Assembly: GCA_948567375.1 (NCBI GenBank)
Contig: OX419761.1
Coordinates: 43,996,243-44,060,242, forward strand
Source: Lunularia cruciata
Taxonomy: Eukaryota; Streptophyta; Marchantiopsida; Lunulariales; Lunulariaceae
Direction: 5' to 3'
DNA length: 64,000 bases
Under the pieces are notes generated by a model. That model ran no database searches. It had not been told where the DNA came from and worked only from the letters and a program-made list of their open reading frames with translations. A program made the position numbers and the translations under genes. Positions 12,710 to 26,386 of the stretch are shown here, piece after piece (position 1 is the stretch's first letter; each line of letters opens with the position of its first letter).

Positions 12710-14204
12710 TAACCTAAGGAATGATTAGGGTTTAAGAATAGTTATGTTAATCTTGATCCTATAATTAATGCTACAAATAGTGTTGATGGATATATTAGCC
12801 ATGACTACAAGTCATCAAGATACACATTCTTGATCAAATTGGACTCCATACATAGTCAAGCAACTTAGCCGGGTGAATCATCATATTAGGACTCTTAACC
12901 ATGTAGAAGGTTGAGTAAAAGTCTATCATCTTAATTCCTTTTCATTACAAGTTTACTTGTATATTTCAATTTGAGTTGGGATTGATCAATAGAACACATA
13001 ATTTTTTTATTAAACTAAGTTTTTTTTAAATTTATAAATTCACTATAGATTTGGTTGTCTTGTTTTTTATTCAAGTGATGGAATTTATCAAAATAAGTAG
13101 CTATGTTATATTATTAAAAAAATAGAGCTATATAATTGGGTTATTAAAAGTTACTTATATCATCTATTATTTGGAATTTTGTTGCTATATCATTCTAAAC
13201 TTTGCTTAAAATATATATTTAAAAGATCTATTATTAATATTTTTGAACTAATACTACATCATCTAGTTGTTGAAGATAATGTTTGAATTTGAGTAGGTAC
13301 AAAAAATATTAAAATCTTCAAAATAGAAAGCAAACTAACAATATTTATCAAAATCTAACTAACCTTGGCGTTTGAAATACAAGGAGTGTCTATCTACTCT
13401 ACCAAGATCACCAAGGATGTGATCAAACTACCTTTCTTAGCCAAAGCTACATGAGTATATGTATCATGCTACCAATCACTTGGACAATAAGTGAAGGTGG
13501 ATTCTTGGCTAGGGAACCAATCTAGGAATGAAAGATCTAAGGTTCAAACCCTATTGCACACAATCCTGAAGGGTCAGATTTTACCAAACATCTACCAAAA
13601 CCTCAGCTAAATTGGCTAGCCTCATGCCATCTACCAACAAATCAACTAAATTTTCTAGCCTCATGCTAGCTTGCTGGACCTTCTAAGCCTTCCAACCTCT
13701 CTAGCCTAGAACCCTCTACCTTGAAGCCTCTAAACACTTAATGAGACATTTCTTCTTGCCAATTTGAACCTTCAATAATATGCTTAACTTCTACTAAATC
13801 TGACACACCTCCAAGTCTTCCACCAATCTAGAAAACTTTTAAATTTGCCAAAATTGAGCACAATTTCTCAAGGGATGGAGTTTCCAAATATTTAATTTGG
13901 GAGGATGGATTTTACAATTTTCCTCCAATTTTTCTGTTTTGGTCCAATTTTCAAGACCTAGGCCTTTGATTTCACTCTCTTGCACTCAAATTAAACATTC
14001 ATTCTTAGAAATTTATGGAATGCGTCCACACACTATCTATTCCATTGTCAAATCTTTATCAACTCAAGCAAGGCTTCCTTCCAGCATCCACACAATTGAA
14101 GGAGAATTTCAAGTAACGCAATTGCAAATACTAGCAATCCCACTAGCCTTGGAGATACCACACATGCACTTGGTTATTGCATCCAATTTCCTCTTGACTC
14201 TCAT
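12710..14204. other. Unassigned AT-rich DNA
   Basis: No gene is recognised. The ORF at 13897-14238 is short, has no motif and runs into the next LTR. The stretch 12960-13330 is very AT-rich. Confidence 0.5.
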
Positions 14205-15084
14205 TGTAACAATATGTAGTTATAAACAAGTTAGTTGAGACTAACAAAGTAGCAAATAGGTCAAATTAACCAAGAATTATAAGGATATTCTAGAAGCATA
14301 TAGGAAACTACTTGGTACCTTCCAAGTATCGGGTAATGTGTATGCCAAGTGGTGATTTCTAGCTCAACTTGCACACCAAGTAGATAGCTTCTAGAGAGAG
14401 GCTTCTTGGGAAGCTTCTTGACTAGCTTAGCTCACATGCCAAATAGGTAGCTTCTAGAAAATGCTTCCTAATTAGCTTAGCTTGCGCTCTAAGAACACAA
14501 CACTTAAGAAGTTTCTCAAGAGTCTTATATGTTCTCTATAAATACCAAAGCCCAATATAACAATATGGAGTTTACTGACAAGTTAGTCAAGGCTAACAAT
14601 ATAGCAAATAAGCCAAATTAGCCTAGCATATTATAGAAGTATCTAGGAAGCTACTTGGTACCTTCCAAGTATTGGGTAACATGCATGCCAAGTGGTAACT
14701 TCTAGAAGGAAGCTTCTTGGGAAGCTTCTAACTAGCTTAGCTTGTATACCGAGTAGACAATTCTAGAAGGAAAATTCTTGAGAAGCTTCCCAGTTAACTT
14801 GGCTTGCACTCCAAGCAGGTGACTTTAGGAAGCTTCTTAATAAGCTTCTCAAGAGCCTTGTATGCTCACTAAAAATAACAAAGCCCAAGTTCATGCTAGG
14901 CACTCAGAGTTTCACTCATTCAAGTGTCCAAATATGATCTCTCACTTTGGTCTTCCATTCTCTTATTTCTCTCCTTGGTCTTAATTTTTTACACCCAAGC
15001 TCATGCTAGGCATTTGGAGTTTCCCTCATTCAAGAATCCCAATATGATCTTCCATTCTCCTATTTCACTCCTTGATCTTTTACG
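14205..15084 (+). mobile_element. 5' LTR of chromovirus B (family L3), split by a nested LTR
   Basis: The left part 14205-14555 begins TGTAACAATATG. The right part resumes at 14999 and ends near 15084 with CTTTTACG (an aged CTTTTACA). Removing the insertion at 14556-14993 restores the phrase AAAGCCCAAGCTCATGC found uninterrupted in the other copies. A degraded initiator-Met primer site follows directly, which identifies it as a 5' LTR. Confidence 0.85.
14556..14993 (+). mobile_element. Solo LTR of family L3 nested inside another L3 LTR
   Basis: It starts TATAACAATATGG (an aged TGTAAC) and ends TTTTTTACA, 438 bp. It is flanked on both sides by CCCAA (14551-14555 and 14994-14998), a perfect 5-bp target duplication. 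TATA box and modular AGCTTC repeats are as in other family members. Confidence 0.9.
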
Positions 15085-15085
15085 T

Positions 15086-15097
15086 GGGTATTAGAGT
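15086..15097 (+). promoter_or_regulatory. Degraded primer-binding site of chromovirus B (initiator tRNA-Met type)
   Basis: GGGTATTAGAGT lies two bases after the LTR end and resembles the common plant TGGTATCAGAGC primer site, complementary to initiator tRNA-Met. The differences are mostly C-to-T changes. Confidence 0.7.
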
Positions 15098-17530
15098 AGG
15101 AATGGGATGGATGGAATTTATGGACCACTAGATCCATTTTCCCTAAACCATTGGGATTTTTGTGTCCATGTACTACCCAAGCATCATTTCATGTAGTTTA
15201 TCATCTCACGCTTTGGGAAGACTTTTCTAAATGCAATCACTTTGTTCGATGAACCCTTGATACTTCCAATTGAAACTTATGGAGAATGGTAGACATGTTA
15301 ACTGAGATAATTGTAGATAGTTTGATAGAGTAGTAGCTATGGCCGCAAACCCAAAGTTATTATTACTATACAAAGTGCTATACATTATGAGATTTTGCTA
15401 TAGTACATAGTAGGTTTAGACTGAGTGGCACTCAATATCAGCCTATATCTTAGGTCCCAATAAAGAAGGAAATTGATTATAGTTTGGAGTTTGACACAAG
15501 AGTTGATTTAGTTGAGAGTACACATGGTGTGTCCACACCATTGTTATGAGGCATGGATGAGATTTATGGGGTCTCCAAAAGCCCCAAGCAATACTTTGGT
15601 ACGTTGGGTACCATTGAGTTGGATGACTTCATCCAAGAGTTTGTTAGTTGGTGTGATCTACAGCAGATACAAAACTTGAATTTGTTTACACCATTCATAA
15701 AATAGAAGAGATTGTTCTAACACTTGGAGGGTCCACCAATGGATGATTACCATGAGTTCAAGAAAGCTCACTTGGAAGGGATTGAGTATGGAGACCAAAT
15801 TGGTCTCTAAATTACATCTCCATCACTTCAAGCTTGGTTTTTGGGGGTATACTGGCAATACCTACAAGTTCTAGCTCTATTAATGTTGGTGTATCAAGTG
15901 GAGGTGCACTAGTTAAAGATGGTACTACTTCAATCTGAGGTACCATTGTAAGAGGTCTTTTACATTGGTATTAGAGTAAGAATGGGATGATGAAATTTAT
16001 GGACCACCAAATCCATTCTCCCCGACCATTGGGATTTTTATGTCCATGTACTACCCAAGAATCATGTTGTTCATCATCTCATGCTTTGGGTAAAATTTTC
16101 TAAATACAATCACTTTGTCTAATGAACCCTTAATACTTCCAATTGTATAGAGAATGGTGGAGGGGTTGTATCTATGTGTCAACTAAGATAATTCTAGATA
16201 ATTTTATAGAGCAATAGCCATGGTGACAATACCCAAAGTTATCCTAACTACATGGCAACAAATTGAGCACCTTACTTGATTGTTGAAAGAAAGAGACCAT
16301 CAACAACAAGAGCATGAAGAGATAGCAAAATTTTGAGAAGGAGAAGAGCGAGTCTGATTTCCATAGCACCAATTATTTGAAGGTAAGAATCTCCCAAGCA
16401 TAGTGGAGAATTTTTTGTTTAATTGTGAATGTTATTTCAAAGTTACAAATCTTCAAGATGAACAAAGAAAGAGTCTCTTTGCTCCAAACCGAGTGGATGG
16501 AGTGGAAAAACTATGGTGGTGATTTTGAGTGGAGCAAGTTGAATGGTAGTTTGTTGTGCTAATCTCAACATGAAAGGAATTCAAGAGCACAATTATTGGG
16601 AGATTCTAAGCTATAAATGCTACACAAGTTGCACAAGATTGATTGGTAAAATTGAAGCAGGTTGGTTCTATGAGAAGCTACATCACTTAATTGTTGAAAA
16701 TTATAATTCAAATTCAAGATATACTAAAATGTGAAGCTCCGGATCAATTTGTGAGGAGCTTGAAGTCATGTACCAAATTGGAGTGACCATGTGGGAGCCC
16801 AAAAACTTGGAGGAAGCCATGCAAGTAGTTGAGTGCTTTCATTCATTGGTTATAATAACTTGGAGTTGACCTTGACCTCCACAAAACCTACCAACACGCT
16901 CCACACAGAAGCCGGCACCAATGGAGATTGATGCCATCCAATAGATACCACTTGGCACTATAGATAAAGAAATATTGCAACAAAATGGTAGTTGTTTTTA
17001 TTGTCACCAAATTGGACATCATATTGCTAAATATCCACTCAAGAGTGTATGACCTGGACAAATCACCCAGATGGAGTTTGTGGAGTTTAATGATCAAGGA
17101 AACAAAGAATCTTAGTAGGAGAGTTTGAGACACCTATTAGAAACTTGATTACTTCCAGTGGGTTCAAGGCTTGACCTATGCAAGTTTGTTTTACTTGCAA
17201 GGTATGCTATCTAATTGTGGCTGTAAGATTTTGGTTGATTTTGAAATTTAAAAGAATTGCATATCCATACAATTAATAAAGGAATTAGGTATTCCTATCA
17301 AACTAGTAGTTAGGAGTAGATTGATGATGATAGATGGTAAAAGGGTTTTGCATTCTGTACCTCATATCCTATTACATTCAAGATTGGGAAGGAATATTTG
17401 GAGTTTATAAGGTTTGTAGTGGCACCTCTATACTATGATATCATTCTAGTTTTGTCTTGGCTTGGACATCATAAAGTTCAATTTGATTGAACCCAATGAC
17501 AAATTCAAGTACAACACCAATGAAATAATT
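15098..17530 (+). pseudogene. Decayed gag and protease of chromovirus B
   Basis: Reading frames are broken throughout. Gag-like text appears near 15580-15790 (GTIELDDFIQEFVSW; PPMDDYHEFKKAHLEG). A zinc knuckle appears near 16990-17035 as CFYCHQIGHHIAKYP, with the last cysteine changed to tyrosine. Protease-like text follows (CGCKILVDFEI at about 17217). A second copy of the element leader begins at about 15955, so part of the 5' region is present twice and this stretch may combine two related elements. Confidence 0.7.
15955..16245 (+). repeat. Second copy of the chromovirus leader and primer site
   Basis: The last ten bases of an L3 LTR (GTCTTTTACA, ending 15964), then TTGGTATTAGAGT, then about 270 bp match 15075-15355 closely. 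This is a direct repeat about 870 bp apart. Confidence 0.8.
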
Positions 17531-20500
17531 ATTGATTAGGTTATTTGGCACCTTTGAGTAAGACACCTAATATAGTCAATCCCAAGATGAGAAGTTTATG
17601 AGTAAAACATCCATAAAGAAAGCTTTGGAAGAAGATATTCCTATTTTTGTGGTTAAGCCAATTTTGCATGGAGAATATAAGGACCAAAAGTCTCATCAAG
17701 AAATGGTTGATCAAATGGTTCAAGAGTTTTTATATGTATTTCTAGATGATTTATCAAAAGGATTACCCTTAGATTGTGGCATGCCCTTGAAGAATGAGTT
17801 ATTACCAAGAAGTACACTAGTGAATAGATAAATCTATTGGCTCTCACTAAAGTAGTTGAAGAGCTTCTAACCACATTGATGGAGTTGTTGGAGAAGGATT
17901 TCATCAAACATGGTATATCTCCTTGCGGAGCACTGGTACTATTTGTCCCAAAGAAGGATGGAGGACTTCACTTTTGTATTTATTATCATGGCCTTAATAA
18001 ACAATGAATAATATATATCCCTTGCCTCAAATTGATGATTTGCTAGATCAATTGAGTGGATCATGATACTTCTCCAAGTTGGATCTCCAAAGTGACTATT
18101 GCCAATCCCCATTGATAAAAAGAATGTGCAAAAGACTACCTTTCACACAAGGATGGGTATTTTGAATAGAGAGTTCTGCTTTTGGGCTCATTAATGATCT
18201 TATTGTCTTCATGGATCAAATGCATTGCATATTGGATGGGCTATTGGATCAATACATGTTCATGTTCTTTGATGATATTTAAATCTATATTAAGACAAAG
18301 GTAGAACACACAAATCACATGCAAGAAGTCCTAAGATGACCACGTCAAGTTTTATTGCAAGAAGTCAAAGTTTACCTTTTGGTAGAAAGAAGTCTCATCA
18401 GAGGGGATCAAGATAGAAGAGGATTTTTGGTAGAAAGAAGTTATCTTCTTGGGTCATAAGGTCTTATCAAAGGGGATCAAGATGGAAGAGGAGAAAATCA
18501 AGACCACTATTGATTGGCCTACTTTGGAGGATGCCAAAAGTGCGGGAATTTAATAGATTAGCAAGTCTTTTACCAATAGTTCATCCACTACTATGCTCAT
18601 GTGGGCATGCCATTGAATGATCTCTTGGGGAACACCTAAAGTTTTACATGGACCACCAAGCATGAAGAAGGATTCCAAAAACTAAAACATATGGTATCTT
18701 TAAGACCCATTCTTCAACCATATGATCCCCAACTACCTTGTGTGATTGATTTTGATGCTTCTAACTTTGCCATTGGAGTTATGTTGCAATAACAATTGCT
18801 AGATGGATTATATTACATTGCCTTTATGTCTTGCTGAATAAACACCTATAGTGTTCTAAGGACAAGAGAAATACAAGAGAAGAAACACAAAGTTTTAGCC
18901 TTCAATACTCTTATGCACCCAAAGGAACACCTTGTCTTTATTATATAGCAAGGAGAATCCCTTCAAAGAGAACTCCACCCTTGGATCAAGTACATGGATT
19001 GGTGACATATTAGTGAGCTCCACCCTTAGATTAGTTGTATGGATGGGTGATATGTCAATCCTTGTTGGTCAAACAAGTTTGACCAAAAGGATTCTTTGGA
19101 GAATCTTTCTATAAGAAGCTAACAACGGCATGGGTGAGGTACCACTAGAAAGCTCTCAATAAAACAAACATCAATGGATGAAGACAATATTTTCTTCCTA
19201 AGATGGGGTTTTTTTTTCATTTTTGGGGCCTAATTCATCCGTTTAGGCCTCTAAAATTAGCTCTAAAGCTTTAGGGTGTTTTTGGCCTCTACCCTATTAG
19301 TGAAAATACTGTTTTTGTGACATCTTTATCTCATTTACTTAGACCATCATATAGAACATCCTTCCTTATATAACCAAACTAATTTTCATCTTTAGATAAT
19401 ATGTCTAGCTAATAGTATTACAACACCATAGAAAAGAATTACTCTTCTTAAGATCAAAAACAACTAGCAATGGTATTTGCCACCAAGATATGGAGGCATT
19501 AACTCTTGGAGAAACAAGTGATCATGCAAACCTATCACAAACCCTTGTTACAAATATTACATTTGGAGCAAAGGAAGAGTTGATATCATTGATGGGAAGA
19601 AAAATATAGTTATTTGACATCAAACTTTAGTAGAAAATCAATCAATCAAATGTCGTCCTTGATGTCCTATCATGAAAACCTGATTTGAAGACTCTTCTTC
19701 TTAATTGACTCAAAATTCCAAATCAAGTTTAGGACCATTTTACAACAAGACCTCTTCTTTCAGATAGTACAAGGTTGTCTTGTAGCATGACAAGGAATAC
19801 AACACCTTCTCGTTCAAGGAAGGCCTTTTATTCTATAAGAACTTGATCTATGTTCTAGCCAAGGTTGATCTACAACTTTTGCGCCTTCAAGAAGTCTAGG
19901 ATTTACCAATTGCTGGTCACATGGATGTGGACAAGACCTTGACTACCCTATAACACCAATGCTGGTGGCCCAATATGGCAAAAAAGTTTTGAGAGTTCAT
20001 CAGTTCTTGTGAGAGCTACCAATGGAACAAGGCCAATAACCAAAAACCAAGTGGACTCCTTCAACCACTTCCCATTCCATATGCTCAATGGGAACACGTG
20101 AGCTTAGATCTCATCACATCATTGCTCAAGACAAAGCAAGGTCACACAACCATCATAGTGTTTGTTGATAACCTTAGTAAGAAAATCTATTTGGCACTTA
20201 CCTTTGATACAATGGATGCTCTAACATTAGCCTAGATCTACTTTGACAATGTATTCAAGCATCATGAGATACCTCATGTACTCATCTCTAACCATGATCT
20301 TTGATTCACCAAATGGTAAAAATTCTTCTAGATACTCAGCACCAAGTTTGCTTTGTCCACGGTCTATTATCCTCAAATTGATGGAAAAAAAATATATGCA
20401 AATTGCACCTTGGAGGATATATTTTGTGCTTTTGTCAATGTTCACCATACCAACTAGGATGGATGTCTTGCAATTGCTGAGTTTTCCTACAATAACTCCA

Positions 20501-21181
20501 AGCAAGCAAGCATTGGGTTCTCTCTCGTCTTCCTTAATTTTGGCTAAGAAAAATTGTTCTAGATTCCCTTATTTCTCCTCTTCCATCTCATGTCCTTCAT
20601 AATTACACCTTCTTGACCATTGTTATAACAAGCAAAATCTCATCTCCTTGATGCTCAAATAATCAAAAACAATACATAGACCAACATCGTCTTGATCTCA
20701 CCTTTCAACTTGGTGATAAGGTCATGCTTTATCTTGTAGTAACCTACCCATCTCACTTGATACACACTTGTAAACTTGCTCCTAATTGGATAGGTCTATT
20801 TGATGTCACCTAAAATCATTTCTCCTATTGCTTATCAACTTGCCTTACCTTGTCATATGCAAATCCACCTTGTCTTACATGTTTCCAAGTTGAAACCTTT
20901 TGTTTCTAATCCATATTTCTTTTCCTCCCATGTCCAACTCCCTAAATCCTCTCATCCCTTTTAATGATCATGAGAAGTATAAATTTGATTAAATCCTTGC
21001 AAGTCATCATATTCAATGTGGCCGCCAATAATGTATTGAGTATAAAGTCCTTTGGAATGGAAATCCCCTTCACAATGTCACTTTAGAGCCACTTTCTCAT
21101 CTTCATAATGTAAAAATGGCCATCCAAGAGTTTGAAGCTTCCATGGTGATGAAGACATCACCAACTAATGGTAAAAAAATA
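17530..21181 (+). pseudogene. Decayed pol of chromovirus B (RT, RNase H, integrase, chromodomain)
   Basis: The RT begins near 17830; KDFIKHGISPCGALVLFV and the active-site remnant FFDDI near 18270 are visible. RNase H is at 18740-18846 (CVIDFDASNFAIGVMLQ), is interrupted by a solo LTR, and resumes at 19428. The integrase zinc module lies at 19910-20030 and the core at 20030-20330 (PLPIPYAQWEHVSLDLIT). A chromodomain remnant occupies 20960-21160, ending MAIQEFEAS. Many stops and frameshifts make it inactive. The order and the chromodomain place it in the chromovirus branch of Ty3/gypsy. Confidence 0.85.
18847..19422 (+). mobile_element. Solo LTR of family L2 inside chromovirus B (copy L2b)
   Basis: This 576-bp copy of the L2 LTR ends AGTATTACA. 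It is flanked by ACACC on both sides (18842-18846 and 19423-19427), a perfect 5-bp target duplication. It cuts the RNase H reading frame, which continues on the far side. L2 was therefore active after element B inserted. Confidence 0.92.
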
Positions 21182-21639
21182 TGTAACAATATGGAGTTTA
21201 TAGATGAGTTAGTCAGGACTACCAAAATAGAAAATAGGTCAAATAAGCCAAGAATTATAAGAATATTCTAGAAGCATCTAGGAAGCTACTTGGTACCTTC
21301 CAAGTATCAAGTAATATGTATGTCATGTAGTGATGTTTAACTTAGTTTGCACATTAGCTATCTTGACTTGCATACCAAGTAGGTGGCTTCTAGAAGGAAT
21401 CTTCTTGGGAAACTTGGTGACTAGCTTAGCTTGCATGCCAAATAGATAGCTTCTTGAGAAGCTTCCCGGCTAGCTTAACTTACACATTAAAAAGGAGACT
21501 CTTAGGAAGCTTTTCAAGAGCCTTTTATGTTTCCTATAAATACTAAAGCCCAAGCTTATGCTAAAAATTCATATTTTCTCTTATTCAAGAGTCCCAATAT
21601 GATATTCTATTCTCCTATTTCTCTCCTTAATCTTTTACA
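21182..21639 (+). mobile_element. 3' LTR of chromovirus B (family L3)
   Basis: It begins TGTAACAATATGGAG directly after the chromodomain and an A-rich stretch, and ends TCTTTTACA. It contains the same TATA-like CTATAAATAC and repeated AGCTTCT modules as the 5' LTR. Confidence 0.88.
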
Positions 21640-24600
21640 CCCACTTCTCTCATGTAATCAGTTCACACTTGACTTACATCACACTCAACTAGGATAAAAA
21701 AGGAATCCTTAACTTACTGGTCTACCAACAATGAGCTTTGATTACAATTAAACCAAATCCACTCTAGTGAGATTCCAAGTGAGAGACTCTAAGTGACACT
21801 TGCTAGCCTTTGTCCACCATAGCCAAGAGCTCAAAGGCTCAACTTCAAAGAAGTGAGATCTTTGGAGCTGCACTTCAAAGGTATACCCCTTGCTTGACCT
21901 AAATCTCAATCCTTAATGGCATTACTAATAGCACATTTGAAAACAATGCAAGTGATGGTGGGTCCATGGTATGATCAGTATCCCTAACACAAAATTTGGC
22001 TATTGCTAAGTAGTCTTTGAGCAACGACTAATATAACTCTAACTGCCAAGACTATCACTACAAATGTCATGACATAATTCAGGGGCATGAAGGAATTTTT
22101 GATTATGGTGATCAAACATTCTTAGAATCGGCTTATATATAGAGATAGAGAGTCACAAGAATAAAATTAGATTAAATATTGAGAGAATGGATAGCATATT
22201 GGGGATTGAGAGAAGGATTTGAGATTGATCAATTTGATTGACTGAGACAAGGTTAAGAGAAAGTTTTTGAGAAGTAGATTTAGAAAAAAAATTTAGCATT
22301 GACAAGAAGCAAGGATAGAGTGTCAAGATTGATAAGGAGTGAGAATATTGACATTGTGCTTCATATAGCTATGTAAAGAGCTATATCTTGTAAAATTTGA
22401 GTTCAATAAATTTCTTGAACTTTGGGTATTCTGGTGCATGTTTCAATGTGTTTGCAATAAATGAAGGTTTTAAGGGATCATGGATTGAGGTATCAATCCA
22501 ACAGACCTAGGTCTAATCAACAAGGATACCTACCTTTGGGTAGTTGGAAATAAACTCCATGACACTATTCCTATACTTTCCAATGGTCTTTGCACTCTAC
22601 ATCCATGCTTCTTGTAAGTTCTCTCACATTGACACTATTGTCTCTAATTTCTCCCACGTCTAGTGAGTTCCTATGCTCAAGGCTTGAAGATTTCTCACAC
22701 TCCAACTAATTTCTCTCATTCTTATTCTTACTACTTCCCCATGCTCCCATAGAATTAGAGTTGTCAGATTATTTTCTCATGGTCCAATTTCTCATGCTCA
22801 CTTCCTTCTCCTCAATTGAAAGCCATGCCCATAGTCATAGAGGATGCATAATGATTAACATGAAGATACTAAAAGATGGACAACAAAACTACATCTACAT
22901 GCAATTTTCTATGATCATCATGTAGAACTCTTTATACTTGGAATTTTTCTGGTTGAGAGATATAAGTATATTCTTATACAAACATTGTTCTCTTTCCTTT
23001 ATATACAATAATTGTTAGATCCAAAAACATTTACTATACCATAGTCCATTACATAGGAATGTCATTATGGTTCTTATGATTGACTTGCATCTCTTGCAAG
23101 GACATCAAAATAAAGATTGTCTTATATTTGATCATATTTGCTAGTTTTGCAAGTAAAGAATATTGACAAGAAAGTGTAGAAATCCTTACTTCAACTTACA
23201 TAAATATGTACATAAATCACTTATGGAGTACCAAGAACACTGGAAAAAAATTCTTTAATATATAAGTACACAAAAAAGGGATTTAATTAGGCTCTTATGA
23301 GTTTTATAATGAGCAATAAAGTTTTTATGGGTAATCTTGTAACACTAAAGGAATAAAATAAGTTATGAACTTATGGATCCATAAAATCTGTGTCCATTAC
23401 AAAAATCCCTCTTCATTCTTTGTTAGTTATTCTAATTGCTTGTTGTTTTGTCTGAGTTTATAATACAGCTTATCCTATCAAATTGGTTTCCAATCTTCTC
23501 AAGCTTAAGTCTTTACTTTTAGTTGGAGATCAATGGCTTGGAGCTAACATAGGTTCAACTTGAGGACCTATAGGGGGTTGTAGTTCTGAATTTTACAAGT
23601 TAGTTAAGGCATTGGTGCATGTGCCTTATAATATTATGCAGGACCACCATAAAGAAAAACTACCCCAAAAATGAATGCTCCATAAAGAAACCTTACATGT
23701 TGTTGTAGGTTTTCACGTGTTGTGTTACTTTTGCAAGCTTGTGGCTTATGGGTTGTTTTAGACAAGAATTAAGAGTTATTACCATTAAGACTATCCAAAT
23801 TAAACTAGTGCAAACTTACCATGTGTTACAAGTAGAGATTCAAACACTTGTGAGAAGAGTTATTAGAAACTCAAATGGATTCTTATCCAACAAAATTCAA
23901 AGAGGGATTCCAATAGAAGCAATGCAAAGGAAATATGGGTTGATTTATGGCACCAATCTGCAATCTTCCATTGCAAATTTAGAGCTACTTTGAAATTGCA
24001 AACTTGGAGAAATTCATGGAGTGTAGACTTTGAGAATGCATTTGAGAAGTTGAACTCTGAATTTAGTGGCCATGGAGTGCATCTGCTTTGGGATCAAAGA
24101 TGTTGGTTCTTTTATTATTTCCCATCCTTGAGTCATTGAGCACAAGTCTAGTTCCATTCCTACACATATTAGGGGATTTCAAGAACTATTGCAGAAAATG
24201 ATATCCTCTAGACCATATATGCCTTCTACCACCCATGTGAGTAAAGAAAACTGCAATGTGTCTTCTACCACAATTATGAGCAAAGAAAAATGTGATTTAG
24301 ATAGGTTCAAGATGGTCTTGCATCATTATGGTCAAATCTTGGATTATTTAGAAGATCCGGAGCATTTTAGATAACTTTATGGTAGCACTAGCAAGAAACC
24401 TATTCAAAAGAATACTACATTCACTTATATGGTGACCTTTCTTGTGAGATTGGGTATGTGGTTCTAGGGGTCCTTGAATGGAGAGAAATTTAAGAAAACA
24501 TATTCATGTTTTTGGAGTCCTTTAAAACAACTCAAGACTAGAAGGACAAGTCCATGAGTGAGTGTTTCATTGATCAAGAGATAAAATTTGGATTGACTAG

Positions 24601-26386
24601 TATAGAGGATAAACTAAACCATCTCTATCTTCATTTTTTCAAAATGGATGCTTTATTTGGGAGTAAGATGAATATATCTCCACTAATGCTTGTGAGTTTA
24701 TGGACTGGAAGTGACTTGAACCTTTGCAAATGGTTATGCAAAGATGATGAAATGTGCAGAGTGATACCAAAAGAGGAGGAAAAAATTTATGGAGAAGACA
24801 CTCCTTCATCTGAAACTTCACAAGCATTTCTTGAATAAGGATCAATACCAAGTATGCAAGAAGAGAGGTTAGATTAGTTAGTCCATGTGAGTATGCACCA
24901 AGTGAACCTTTAAAATTTCACAAAGAGGAAGATCTCCTAGATGACACAAGAGTAGAAGAGGAGATTCAAAGAGCACAAGAGACATGCATGTACAAGGACA
25001 ATATAGGAGAAAAAGAAAGATAAGATTAAGGAGATCAAGAAGGAGAACATGAGAAGGATTGTAACTCTCACAAGTGGAGGAAGTCCTCCAAGAGAAATCC
25101 AAAGATTTCTCTACACTTACCACTTTTACTTAGGATATAGCCAACCATAAAATATTCAAGACTAATTCTTTGGAAGCTAGCAAGGGGTGCAAATTGGCTC
25201 AGATCAATGCTCAGAAAATAACAAAGATATAAAAAACTAAGGGTTAAGGTAGAAGCAATAGGGAGATCCAAAGCTCAAAAATTGAGATTCAAGGAGAGGA
25301 TAGGTAAATCCAAGCAAGAGAATGAGATGACCTTGGAATTAGCTAAGGCAAGGAAATCTATACATGAAATAAAGAGCATAGTTAGTTTACTTTTGCAGCG
25401 AGGTGAAGTAGATGCTCTTCCCTATGATACAACAGATAGTAATTATCCACTTCCCAAATGCACTCCTTTAAAGTCTAGTGCATACGATAGCAATTTGCTA
25501 TCACAATGTTTCACATGCTTTGAAAGATTAAATATGGCTTTTGCAAAAAGATATTTATCTTCAAATGGATGAGTTTGCTCGTAGACTTGTGGATCTGCTC
25601 ACATGGAATGTCAGTTTTCTCATAAACATATGGTTTCACTTGCCTCCTTAGTGGTTTTGCTTGTCTTTCAATGATTTCACTTGAGTACTCACCTTTCCAA
25701 GGGCTTGCTCACATAAATGGATTCACTAACTTTGATTATAGCTTTGATTATGACATGAAATTGCTTGCCTCTCAAGTGGGTTTTCTTGCCTCCAAAAGTG
25801 GGTTTTCCTGCTTGAAATTGCTTATCTTTCAAACCTACATGGTGTTTTTTTTCAAGATATTTCTTTTGGTAATGTAATGAATGTTAAGAACCTATGTTCA
25901 CCATTTTCTTTCTAGAAGAAGAATAATATTGTAGTTGTCACCAATAAACACTTGCCTGATTGTTAATTTAACCAATAAACATTTGCAATAGAACTATCTT
26001 TCTAGCTCAATGATCTTGTTCCTTCTAAAAGTCTTTCATCCTATAGGCTTCTCTAGTTCAATATACTTCATATTTTATGAGCGTAGGACTCTACTTAGGT
26101 GTTATTCTCTTTTCCATTCTTTCCAAAATAGATCATGTTTTTGCAAAAATAAGTCATACATTTTAGATGGTTTAGAATCAATCATGTACCAATAAGATGC
26201 AATTTGTATGATATTGTCCAGAATAAAGCAACTCTATTGTAAGTCAAAGAGTGATAGCTTAGAATTCCATACAATTAACTTATATAGATTAAGGTTATTC
26301 TCATGACAAGGCCAATGATAAGATGAGATGTTTTACTTGTAGAGTAAAGATAGTATATGACTAATTTCCTTTCTACTACATTGTCT
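21640..26386. other. Unassigned AT-rich DNA with small uncharacterised ORFs
   Basis: Nothing I can name. Four plus-strand frames of 61-96 codons (23739-23993, 24189-24374, 24554-24838, 25282-25572) sit in about 1.9 kb and may be pieces of one old gene or element broken by stops. The last is lysine- and glutamate-rich near its start and could form a coiled coil. 22100-22330 is purine-rich. From 25560 to 25820 there is a degenerate repeat of words like GGTTTTGCTTG and TTCACTTG. Confidence 0.5.
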
